Part shown: positions 1-5,971 of the stretch, piece by piece | How positions within the stretch are numbered: position 1 is the first letter of the stretch | Layout of the letters: the number at the start of each line of letters is the position of its first letter | Assembly: GCA_029865665.1 (NCBI GenBank) | Contig: JARXAV010000228.1 | Coordinates: 1 to 6,675, forward strand | Direction: 5' to 3' | From: Flectobacillus sp. | GTDB lineage: Bacteria > Bacteroidota > Bacteroidia > Cytophagales > Spirosomataceae | Length of the DNA: 6,675 nucleotides | The notes under the pieces: model-generated | Database searches by the model: none | What the model was told of the DNA's origin: nothing | Seen by the model: only the letters and a program-made list of their open reading frames with translations | Translations under genes and position numbers: made by a program

Positions 1-38
1 GCAAAGTAAACAAAATGGTTGCTCACTATACATACAAA

Positions 39-611
39 ATGATAGAAACGGACAAATTATCGCTATTTTTTAGCAACGAGTTTCCTTTTAATAAAGAGGG
101 TTTAGAAGAATTTGTACATACTTTTGTTGTTAAATCATACAAAAAAGGAGAAGTTATTCTAAAGAATGGAAATAGTGAAAAAGAATTACGGTTCTTAGAT
201 AGAGGCATTATTCGTGAATATTATGCAAGTAACGATAGAGAAAAAAATATCAATTTTTATACAAATACGGGCTTTGTAACCGACTTTTCTTCGTTTACGC
301 ATGCTACCGCCACAAAAAAATACCAAGAATGTTTGACTGATGTAGATTTGAGAGTTTTATCCAAGGAACAATTTTTGAATTTTACCAACCAGTACAATTG
401 TGGCAAGTTGTTTATCGAAACGATTTTCCAACGAATAGTTGTCAATAAAGAAACCGAAGAATTTAACCATTTTGTGAATACTGCGGAAGAATTATACCTC
501 GATATCATGAAAAATAAGCCTGATTGGCTACTTCAAATCCCTCAATATCATATTGCGTCTTATTTAGGAATTACACCTGAAACGTTGAGTAGGATTAGAA
601 AGCGAATTTAA
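39..611 (+). CDS. Crp/Fnr-family transcriptional regulator (module 1)
   Basis: This is a 190-residue cytoplasmic DNA-binding protein with a cNMP-binding-like beta-roll (about residues 20-110), a connecting helix and a C-terminal helix-turn-helix. The HTH segment IASYLGITPETLSRIRKR ends the protein. Its recognition helix carries Glu181, Ser184 and Arg185 in an E-x-x-S-R pattern, the same as E. coli FNR, which reads TTGAT half-sites. The beta-roll lacks the Gly-Glu...Arg phosphate-binding cassette of cAMP-binding CRP, and there is no N-terminal Cys cluster for an FNR iron-sulfur centre, so its signal is unknown. I prefer ATG 39 over the in-frame ATG 15, because the first bases of the window look like the end of a promoter, which would leave almost no leader for ATG 15. 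A perfect FNR-type box starts five bases after the stop codon, so the next gene is its likely target. The family call is firm; effector and target are inference. Confidence 0.88.
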   Translation: MIETDKLSLFFSNEFPFNKEGLEEFVHTFVVKSYKKGEVILKNGNSEKELRFLDRGIIREYYASNDREKNINFYTNTGFVTDFSSFTHATATKKYQECLTDVDLRVLSKEQFLNFTNQYNCGKLFIETIFQRIVVNKETEEFNHFVNTAEELYLDIMKNKPDWLLQIPQYHIASYLGITPETLSRIRKRI

Positions 612-615
612 TTTC

Positions 616-629
616 TTGATTTCAATCAA
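616..629. promoter_or_regulatory. FNR-type operator, TTGAT-N4-ATCAA
   Basis: TTGATTTCAATCAA is a perfect match to the FNR consensus TTGAT-N4-ATCAA, and its fully symmetric arms are TTGATT/AATCAA. It lies between the stop codon of the first regulator and the promoter-like element at 652-659. Its centre (622.5) falls about 41-44 bp upstream of the expected transcription start, the position typical of class II activation by Crp/Fnr proteins. The preceding regulator has the FNR-type E-x-x-S-R helix that reads this half-site. Binding itself is inferred. Confidence 0.65.
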
Positions 630-651
630 TGGATATCATCTGGGTATCGGG

Positions 652-659
652 CAACTTTG
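652..659 (+). promoter_or_regulatory. Bacteroidota -7 promoter element (CAACTTTG) of the MBL hydrolase gene
   Basis: CAACTTTG differs from the Bacteroidota -7 consensus TAnnTTTG at one position. It is followed by a leader of roughly 20 nt to ATG 685. No TTTG-type -33 element is visible at the usual distance upstream, which fits a promoter that needs an activator bound at the box at 616-629. Confidence 0.5.
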
Positions 660-684
660 TACTTTCAATTTAAAATATAGAACA

Positions 685-1452
685 ATGAAAGTACATCATT
701 TGCGAAATGCCACTTTGGTCATAGAAACTGGGAATAACGTAATTTTAGTTGACCCAATGCTTGGAAAAAAAGGAACAGCTGGACCAACTTTTACCCTTTT
801 TCGTTTTAAACCGCAACGAAATCCTACTGTAGATTTACCCAGCAATGCAATGAATATCGTTGCAAAAACAACGCATTGCTTAATAACGCATCTGCATCCC
901 GACCATTTGGACAAGGAAGCCGAAAACTTTCTTCGCTCTAACCAAATTCCTGTTATTTGTAGCGTAAAAGACGAAGCCGCATTAAGAACAAAAGGATTAA
1001 ACGTTTCCCAAACGGTTGAATATTGGAAAGAAAGTAATTTTTTAGGCGGAAAAATTCAAGGTATTCCAGCAGTTCACGGTTACGGATTTGTAGCAAAACC
1101 AATGGGAAATGTAATGGGTTTTTACATCGAATTACCAAATGAAAAATCAATTTATTTAAGTGCTGACACCATTTATACCGACGACGTACACAAGGTATTG
1201 ACGCAATTGAAACCTGAAATTTCGGTAGTGGCTTGTGGAACAGCTCAATTAGATATTTTTCAACCTTTATTAATGCGAATGGATGACATTTTAAAATTCG
1301 TACAGAACGCACCAAATAAAGTAATCGCAAACCATTTAGAAGCCGTAAATCATTGCCCGACAACGAGAAAACAATTAGAAGCAGAAGTTTTAGAAATTGG
1401 ACTATCTGACAAGGTTTTTATACCAAATGATGGAGAAAGTAAAGTCTTTTAA
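685..1452 (+). CDS. UlaG-like metallo-beta-lactamase-fold hydrolase
   Basis: This is a 255-residue probable cytoplasmic metal-dependent hydrolase of the COG2220/UlaG-like branch of the metallo-beta-lactamase superfamily. The N-terminal strands (MKVHHLRNATLVIE, then VILVDPML) are typical of the branch. The metal motif THLHPDHLD gives His69, His71, Asp73 and His74. Further probable ligands are His131 (in AVHGYG), Asp161 (in SADTIY) and His217 (in ANHLEAVNH). Length and motifs look complete. An in-frame TTG at 616 would add 23 residues, but those codons cover the FNR-type box and the promoter element, so ATG 685 is the better start. The gene sits directly behind the first Crp/Fnr regulator and is probably controlled by it from its own promoter. 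The substrate cannot be read from the sequence; UlaG itself is an ascorbate-6-phosphate lactonase, but this branch is diverse. Confidence 0.85.
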   Translation: MKVHHLRNATLVIETGNNVILVDPMLGKKGTAGPTFTLFRFKPQRNPTVDLPSNAMNIVAKTTHCLITHLHPDHLDKEAENFLRSNQIPVICSVKDEAALRTKGLNVSQTVEYWKESNFLGGKIQGIPAVHGYGFVAKPMGNVMGFYIELPNEKSIYLSADTIYTDDVHKVLTQLKPEISVVACGTAQLDIFQPLLMRMDDILKFVQNAPNKVIANHLEAVNHCPTTRKQLEAEVLEIGLSDKVFIPNDGESKVF

Positions 1453-1560
1453 TAAACTAAGTACAAATGATTTTATAGAAAAACAGCCAGTAAATCAATG
1501 TCATATTTTTTATATCATCAATGATTTGAAAGGGATTTAAAATTCTACACTTGTAATTGC

Positions 1561-1568
1561 TAACTTTG
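1561..1568 (+). promoter_or_regulatory. Bacteroidota -7 promoter element (TAACTTTG) of the second regulator
   Basis: TAACTTTG matches the TAnnTTTG consensus exactly and is followed by GCAAAG. It would start transcription about 50 nt before ATG 1623. No convincing -33 TTTG sits at the standard distance; a TTTG at 1525-1528 is too far upstream. It lies in the 170-bp gap between the hydrolase and the second regulator, so the two modules are probably transcribed separately. Confidence 0.6.
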
Positions 1569-1622
1569 CAAAGCAGCAAAATATAAATACGAATTATAGA
1601 ATTAAAGCTTAAAACAAGTACT

Positions 1623-2198
1623 ATGTTTAAGAAAAATCAACTGTTGGACTACTTAAAACAATACAATTTATTTACAGATAGTGAAATAAATGAATTTATA
1701 AGTTTAGCGACTATTTCTACGATAAAAAAAGGAGATTTTTTCATTAAACAAGATGAAATCTGTACCACGCTTTCCTTCGTGAATTTTGGCATTTTTCGTT
1801 CATTCTATTATTCTAATAATGACGAAGAAATAACCTATTGCTTTACCTTTCCTAATTCGTTATTAGTGGCTTATTCTTCATTTATTACACAGAATAAATC
1901 AGAAGAAAATTTACAAGCTTTAACCGATTCTGAAATAATTTCAATTTCAAAAAAAGAATTAGAAAACCTTGCGGAATCAAACAATAAATGGTTAAATTTT
2001 TTAAAAATAATTGCTGAAAAAGAATATGTTGAACTCGAAAAATGGATTTTTAATCATCAAAAATCCAACGCCCAAAAACGATATGTAGATTTGATAAACA
2101 ACTATCCACAATTTGTGCAACAAATTCCACTTCACTACATAGCTTCCTATCTTGGAATTACTCAAAGACATTTAAGTAGAATAAGAGCATCAATTTAA
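1623..2198 (+). CDS. Crp/Fnr-family transcriptional regulator (module 2)
   Basis: This 191-residue protein is a divergent paralogue of the first regulator. It has the same layout: a cNMP-binding-like beta-roll (about residues 20-110), a long helix and a C-terminal HTH (IASYLGITQRHLSRIRAS). Both proteins share IASYLGIT and LSRIR in the HTH and a similar GIxRxxYxSN segment in the beta-roll. The important difference is in the recognition helix: residues 182/185/186 are Arg, Ser and Arg, where the first regulator and FNR have Glu, Ser and Arg, so it should read another half-site. There is no cAMP phosphate-binding cassette and no Fe-S cysteine cluster, so the signal is unknown. It has its own promoter (1561-1568). 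It is followed after 12 bases by an inverted repeat that is probably its operator for the SDR gene. The family call is firm; the target is inferred. Confidence 0.88.
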   Translation: MFKKNQLLDYLKQYNLFTDSEINEFISLATISTIKKGDFFIKQDEICTTLSFVNFGIFRSFYYSNNDEEITYCFTFPNSLLVAYSSFITQNKSEENLQALTDSEIISISKKELENLAESNNKWLNFLKIIAEKEYVELEKWIFNHQKSNAQKRYVDLINNYPQFVQQIPLHYIASYLGITQRHLSRIRASI

Positions 2199-2210
2199 TT
2201 ATTAGACAAA

Positions 2211-2233
2211 TGTCCTACGTGCTTAGTAGGGCA
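2211..2233. promoter_or_regulatory. Candidate operator of the second regulator, TGTCCTAC-N7-GTAGGGCA
   Basis: This is an inverted repeat with 8-bp arms, seven of eight positions paired (CCTAC/GTAGG perfect), and a 7-base spacer. It lies between the regulator's stop codon and the promoter element at 2240-2247, centred about 30 bp upstream of the expected transcription start. It is not followed by a T-tract, so a terminator is unlikely. Its place matches that of the FNR-type box in module 1, but its sequence is different. Use by the adjacent regulator is inference. Confidence 0.5.
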
Positions 2234-2239
2234 GGAGTG

Positions 2240-2247
2240 TAATTTTG
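2240..2247 (+). promoter_or_regulatory. Bacteroidota -7 promoter element (TAATTTTG) of the SDR gene
   Basis: TAATTTTG matches TAnnTTTG exactly. It is followed by a leader of about 20 nt to ATG 2275, and the transcribed start closely resembles that of the hydrolase gene in module 1. No -33 TTTG is seen; the inverted repeat at 2211-2233 covers that place, which suggests either activator dependence or repression there. Confidence 0.6.
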
Positions 2248-2274
2248 CACTTCAATTTTAAAATAATTAAATAG

Positions 2275-2883
2275 ATGAAAACAGTAATTTTAATAGGTGC
2301 TAATGGGAAAATGGGAAAAGCAGCACTTACAGGTTTAGGAAAACACAAAGTGATTACAGCTGGTCGTTCAAAAGACGGTTGCGACTACCAAGTTGACATT
2401 ACCAGTGAAGAATCTTTGAGAAAATTATTCAAGGAGGTTGGTCACTTTGATGCAGTTGTGAATACAGTTGGCGTATGTGAATATGCAACCTTCGAGGAAA
2501 TGACTGAAGCGCAATGGATGACTACAGTAATGAGTAAAATGATGGGGCAAATCAATATTGTTAGAATAGGTCAGGAATACATTGCTGATAAAGGTTCCTT
2601 TACGCTTATTACAGGTATACTAAATTTAAAGCCTATTCCTTTTGCTATTGCAGATGCAACTACAAGTGGTGCCATTGATACCTTTGTAAAATGTGTAGCC
2701 TTCGAAATGCCAAGAGGTATTCGTGTAAATTCAGTAAATCCAACAGTTTTAGCGGAGGCTTGGGATGTTTACGGCGATATGATGCCAGGATTTCAACCTG
2801 TACCAAGTGCATTGGTTGGTAAAGCGTTTGAGCGCTCGGTTGATGGATTTATTACTGGTCAAGTGATACTTGTTGATGCATAA
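2275..2883 (+). CDS. Short SDR-family protein lacking the Tyr/Lys catalytic pair
   Basis: This 202-residue Rossmann-fold protein belongs to the short-chain dehydrogenase/reductase superfamily and resembles the short atypical group known as PRK07578. The nucleotide-binding turn is GANGKMG (Gly8, Gly11, Gly14). Arg31 in TAGRS suggests NADP(H) preference. VDIT (Asp41) and NTVG (63-66, the NNAG counterpart) complete the cofactor site. In the catalytic region LITGILNLKPIPFAIADATT, the positions that hold Tyr and Lys of YxxxK align with Asp127 and Ser131. RGIRVNSVNPTVL (147-159) is the usual post-catalytic strand. Homologues I recall of this group also lack YxxxK, so this looks like a family trait rather than decay. 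It may bind NADP(H) for another chemistry or for sensing. It lies 76 bp behind the second regulator with its own promoter and ends in a strong terminator, so it is probably a single-gene transcript. Confidence 0.85.
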   Translation: MKTVILIGANGKMGKAALTGLGKHKVITAGRSKDGCDYQVDITSEESLRKLFKEVGHFDAVVNTVGVCEYATFEEMTEAQWMTTVMSKMMGQINIVRIGQEYIADKGSFTLITGILNLKPIPFAIADATTSGAIDTFVKCVAFEMPRGIRVNSVNPTVLAEAWDVYGDMMPGFQPVPSALVGKAFERSVDGFITGQVILVDA

Positions 2884-2895
2884 TTAACAAAAATT

Positions 2896-2938
2896 ACAGC
2901 ATATAGTCTTTTCAAAAAAGAAATTGACTATATGCTGT
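2896..2938 (+). terminator. Hairpin terminator after the SDR gene
   Basis: A perfect 13-bp stem (ACAGCATATAGTC / GACTATATGCTGT) encloses a 17-nt loop, which itself can pair TTTC with GAAA. It begins 12 bases after the SDR stop codon. The downstream T-run is short (TTTATT), and an A-rich run lies upstream, so it could also act weakly on the minus strand. It separates module 2 from the PhzF-like gene. Confidence 0.72.
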
Positions 2939-2960
2939 TTATTATAAAATAAAAAGAAAA

Positions 2961-3749
2961 ATGGAATTAAAACTTTACCAAATTGACGCATTTACAGATA
3001 CCATTTTTGGTGGAAATCCTGCTTGTGTGGTGCCTCTTGACAATTGGTTATCAGACGACATTTTGTTAAAAATAACTAAAGAGAATGCCGTTGCAGAAAC
3101 CGCTTTTTTTGTAGATAAAGGAGAAAAAATCCATTTGCGATGGTTTACGCCAGAAATTGAAATGGATTTGTGCGGTCACGCCACACTTGCAACAGCACAT
3201 TGCTTAAAGACAATTTTAGGTTACAAAAAAGATGAAATTGTTTTCGAAACATTAAGTGGCGACTTAATTGTTAAAGTTGAAGATGGACTATACAAAATGG
3301 ACTTCCCATCAAGAATGCCTATTCCAGACATTTTACCTGATACCATTTCAAAATCTTTAAACATACAACCTAAGGAAAATTTGAAATCAAGAGACTATGT
3401 TCTAGTTTATGAAAACGAAACAGCAATCAGAAATATTAAAATTGACCGACAATTGTTTGACCAAATCAACCTTGATCCAGGCGGAGTAATTGTAACAGCA
3501 ATTGGAGATGAATGTGATTTCGTTTCTCGTTTTTTCACACCACAAGCCTCCATTTTAGAAGATCCTGTAACAGGTTCTGCTCATTGTTCTTTAGTGCCAT
3601 TTTGGTCAAAAAGACTCGATAAAAAAGTACTTTATGGGCAACAAGTTTCGGAACGAATGGGCAAACTATATTGTGAAGACAAAGGTGACCGAGTTATTAT
3701 TAGCGGAACAGCAAAAACCTATTCTGTTGGGAATTTTTGGATAGCTTAA
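2961..3749 (+). CDS. PhzF-family isomerase-like protein
   Basis: This 262-residue protein is a member of the PhzF/YddE family, with two diaminopimelate-epimerase-like domains. Phenazine PhzF isomerises trans-2,3-dihydro-3-hydroxyanthranilate. Most family members sit outside phenazine clusters and have unknown substrates. The family motifs are all present: QIDAFTDTIFGGNPACVVPLD near the N-terminus, Glu46 in ENAVAETAFFV (counterpart of the PhzF catalytic Glu45), LRWFTPEIEMDLCGHATLATAH with His73, and DFVSRFFTPQ then EDPVTGSAHC (Asp201, Gly205, Ser206). Length is normal and no key residue is missing. ATG 2961 follows an A-rich leader. No other phenazine gene is in the window, so phenazine synthesis is not supported. 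No TAnnTTTG element is visible between the terminator and the start, so its promoter is unknown, or it is fed by read-through. Confidence 0.9.
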   Translation: MELKLYQIDAFTDTIFGGNPACVVPLDNWLSDDILLKITKENAVAETAFFVDKGEKIHLRWFTPEIEMDLCGHATLATAHCLKTILGYKKDEIVFETLSGDLIVKVEDGLYKMDFPSRMPIPDILPDTISKSLNIQPKENLKSRDYVLVYENETAIRNIKIDRQLFDQINLDPGGVIVTAIGDECDFVSRFFTPQASILEDPVTGSAHCSLVPFWSKRLDKKVLYGQQVSERMGKLYCEDKGDRVIISGTAKTYSVGNFWIA

Positions 3750-3851
3750 AACAATTGCTAACTCGGGTGTTGCGTCATAGTTAGAAAGCAAAAACGCAGT
3801 GCCAATTTTAAATCTATAATTTAAATTACAAACAAATAATTACAAAAAAGT

Positions 3852-4178
3852 ACGAAAAAAGGAATCTCAATTTTAATTGTTATAGTAACAATTTTAGTAG
3901 TGTTATTATATCTCAGGTTTAATTATACCAAAAAAACTAATGAATTAGGAAATGCAAATCAAATCGAAGGGCTTACAGTATTTACAGACAATGACCCCAT
4001 TTTGGAATATGAACAACTAGGAACTGTAAATGTTGACACATCCAAATTACAAGATGCTGAGTACGATCACATGCGTGACCAATTGATCCTAAAGGCAAAA
4101 ACACAATTCGCAAATGCAGAAGGTGTAATTATTATTCCAAAGGATAAAAAAGCTTTGGTTATTCGTTTTAAAAATTAA
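3852..4178 (+). CDS. Small membrane-anchored protein of unknown function; expected start codon reads ACG
   Basis: I do not recognise a named family. Read from 3852, the protein is 108 codons: ACG, then KKGISILIVIVTILVVLLYLR, a short positive N-terminus plus one transmembrane helix (about residues 4-21). A soluble domain of about 80 residues follows, ending in VIIIPKDKKALVIRFKN and probably facing the periplasm. The domain pattern (a YEQLGTVNV strand, a helix with DQLILKAK, then NAEGVIIIP) resembles small conserved Bacteroidota hypothetical proteins. The only standard start codon in frame is GTG 3900, which cuts away most of the membrane helix. The open frame runs back to TAA 3837 with no ATG, GTG or TTG before 3900. 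The gene therefore either uses ACG or another weak start, or has lost its start by a T-to-C change. It lies about 100 bp after the PhzF-like gene. Confidence 0.55.
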   Translation, partial: TKKGISILIVIVTILVVLLYLRFNYTKKTNELGNANQIEGLTVFTDNDPILEYEQLGTVNVDTSKLQDAEYDHMRDQLILKAKTQFANAEGVIIIPKDKKALVIRFKN

Positions 4179-4204
4179 AATTCATTAAACATTTTACTTT
4201 TTAA

Positions 4205-4510
4205 AAAAGTACAACAATCCTTTTATCTATTCACGAGTTGGTTGCAAATCATAAAGACGATACCAATGGTAAATTAATCCCATCCAACAAATGTTGGTTA
4301 CGCATAACTCGTAAAGGTAATTTTTTGGGGCCTCATTATTCCGTCAATGGTATCAGATGGCGATTTGTTCGTTGTTTTGGTTTAGACCTTCCTTCCACTG
4401 TAAAAGTTGGATTTGAAATCCAAGCACCATTAGGAGACCAATGCGAAGGGAAATTAGATTTAATCACCTTAATCGATGATAGTGTCAAAAACGTTAGAGC
4501 TGATAATTAA
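4205..4510 (+). pseudogene. 5'-truncated DUF1349 (concanavalin A-like) remnant
   Basis: The frame encodes the C-terminal part of a DUF1349 protein (concanavalin A-like lectin/glucanase fold). Recognisable are CWLRITRKGNFLGPHYSVNG, then IRWRFVRCFGLDLP, VKVGFEIQAPLGDQCEG and a closing LDLITLID strand. Complete members have about 190-200 residues. Here only about 90-100 remain, and the N-terminal half with its conserved strands is absent. The frame opens after TAA 4202-4204 and has no ATG; the first possible start is TTG 4238. Only 59 bases separate it from the preceding gene, too few to hide the missing half in another frame. It is most likely a remnant left by a deletion, although a short protein from TTG 4238 cannot be excluded. 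It ends 12 bases before the decarboxylase gene. Confidence 0.6.
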
Positions 4511-4522
4511 AATAGTAACAAT

Positions 4523-5971
4523 ATGCAAATAGAAAATCACCTATTAAATCAGTTTATTAGCCCAGATAATTCAAATCGTCAAGAGGTTGAAAATTTAGTA
4601 CAAAAAGTTACAAATCAACTTTTGGACTTTTTATCCAATGCAAGTGAAAAGCCGACCAATCCAACTATAAAATATTGTGACACTTCTTATTTTCAGATTC
4701 CTGAATTTTCACAAACTCAAAATGAAATTCAAGCAAACTTGCAGGAATTGTACGAGTTGAGCATGAACCCTGCAAATCCAAAGTACATTGGACACATGGA
4801 TAGTATGCCAACGCTTTGGTCTGTACTTGGCGATTTTATTGCTTCGGCATTGAACAACAATGTGCTTAGTTTAGAAATGTCTCCATTCATTACTCAATTG
4901 GAATATTCATTAACTAAACAATTTGCAACACTTTTTGGACTTCCCGAAACAGCAGGTGGTGTTATGTTGAGTGGTGGTACACTTTCAAATTTACAAGCCT
5001 TATTGATTGCAAGAAATACCAAACTTAACATTAAAAATGGAAACATCTTTTCATTGAAAAAAGAGCCTGTAGTTTTTACCTCTGAACATTCTCACTCATC
5101 AATTCAAAAAATAGGAATGATGATTGGGATTGGGACGGAAAATGTTATCAAAATAAAGACAGACGCTAATTCAAAAATTGATATTGACGATTTAGAAACT
5201 CGAATTAAAGAACAAATTAAAATTGGTAAACAACCATTTGCAGTTGTTGCAACAGCAGGTACAACGGTTTCGGGTAATATTGATCCTTTGACGGACATTT
5301 CAAAAATTGCCCAAAAGTTTGATTTATGGTTTCACATTGACGCAATTTATGGCGGTGCAGTTGTATTTTCCGAAAAATATAGACATTTAATTAATGGCGT
5401 TGAGCAAGCAGATTCAATTTCATTTAATCCTCAAAAGTGGATGTACGTTGCCAAAACTTGCTCGATGATTTTATTTCGGGACTTCAATAAAATGGTTGAT
5501 AATTTTAGAATATCAGCACCTTATATGAAAGAACAAAATGCTTATATCAACTTAGGAGAAATAAACGTACAAGGCACAAAATATGCGGAGGTTGTAAAAC
5601 TTTGGCTTTCTCTACAAAGTATTGGCAAAAAGGGTTACGAAGAACTGATTGATTATAGCTTTTATTTAACAGAAGCGTTTGAAAACGAAATTACAAAACG
5701 ACCATTTTTAAAATTGACCAGCAAACCTGAAACGAATATTCTTTGTTTTCGGGGAGAGCCAACAACTATTGAAGTGGAAAATTTTGACAATTGGAATGAA
5801 AATCTCCAACAATATTTAGTTAAACAGACTGACTTTTTCTTGTCATTACCAACGTATAAAAATGGTCTTTGGTTGCGGACAGTTTTACTCAATCCATTCT
5901 TGACAATTGAACACATTAAAATACTTTTTAACCACATTGACATCTACGAAAAAAACACGAGACTAAAATAA
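4523..5971 (+). CDS. Group II PLP-dependent amino acid decarboxylase family protein
   Basis: This 482-residue cytoplasmic enzyme is of fold type I and resembles the aromatic-L-amino-acid / glutamate / diaminobutyrate decarboxylase family. An N-terminal helical segment and KYIGHMDSMPTLWSVLGDF precede GGVMLSGGTLSNLQAL (about 145-160, PLP phosphate region). Further motifs are SEHSHSS with His191, the probable ring-stacking His; ATAGTTVSGNIDPL (243-256); WFHIDAIYGG with Asp273, which pairs with the pyridine nitrogen; and FNPQKWMYVAKT with Lys305, the Schiff-base lysine. The usual NPHKW reads NPQKW here. The C-terminal small domain is present (GLWLRTVLLNPFLT). Length is normal and the gene looks intact. 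The substrate cannot be told from the sequence. ATG 4523 has an A-rich leader and no clear promoter. The next hairpin terminator is about 140 bp after its stop. Confidence 0.88.
   Translation: MQIENHLLNQFISPDNSNRQEVENLVQKVTNQLLDFLSNASEKPTNPTIKYCDTSYFQIPEFSQTQNEIQANLQELYELSMNPANPKYIGHMDSMPTLWSVLGDFIASALNNNVLSLEMSPFITQLEYSLTKQFATLFGLPETAGGVMLSGGTLSNLQALLIARNTKLNIKNGNIFSLKKEPVVFTSEHSHSSIQKIGMMIGIGTENVIKIKTDANSKIDIDDLETRIKEQIKIGKQPFAVVATAGTTVSGNIDPLTDISKIAQKFDLWFHIDAIYGGAVVFSEKYRHLINGVEQADSISFNPQKWMYVAKTCSMILFRDFNKMVDNFRISAPYMKEQNAYINLGEINVQGTKYAEVVKLWLSLQSIGKKGYEELIDYSFYLTEAFENEITKRPFLKLTSKPETNILCFRGEPTTIEVENFDNWNENLQQYLVKQTDFFLSLPTYKNGLWLRTVLLNPFLTIEHIKILFNHIDIYEKNTRLK

Noticed and set aside
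15..38. ATG 15 as start of the first regulator
   Set aside because: The eight added residues do not resemble the N-termini of this family, and ATG 39 leaves a more credible leader. It cannot be fully excluded because the promoter lies outside the window.
953..1363. Long minus-strand reading frame opposite the hydrolase gene
   Set aside because: It is the antisense shadow of a well-supported gene and has no recognisable domain or start context.
3758..3784. CTAACT...AGTTAG inverted repeat resembling integron attC core sites
   Set aside because: The core motifs match RYYYAAC/GTTRRRY only partly, the total span of 27 bases is too short for an attC site, and no integrase gene or second site is visible.
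3817..3828. TAATTTAAATTA palindrome upstream of the membrane-protein gene as an operator
   Set aside because: It is a short A/T-only palindrome in AT-rich DNA without an adjacent clear promoter, so chance is sufficient.
4196..4210. ACTTTTT-A-AAAAAGT hairpin as a terminator
   Set aside because: The arms contain only A/T apart from one C/G pair, the loop is too small, and no T-tract follows; it is probably ordinary AT-rich sequence.
2961..5971. A phenazine or secondary-metabolite cluster built from the PhzF-like gene and the decarboxylase
   Set aside because: PhzF-family proteins are common outside phenazine clusters, no other phz gene is present, and two degraded genes separate the two enzymes.
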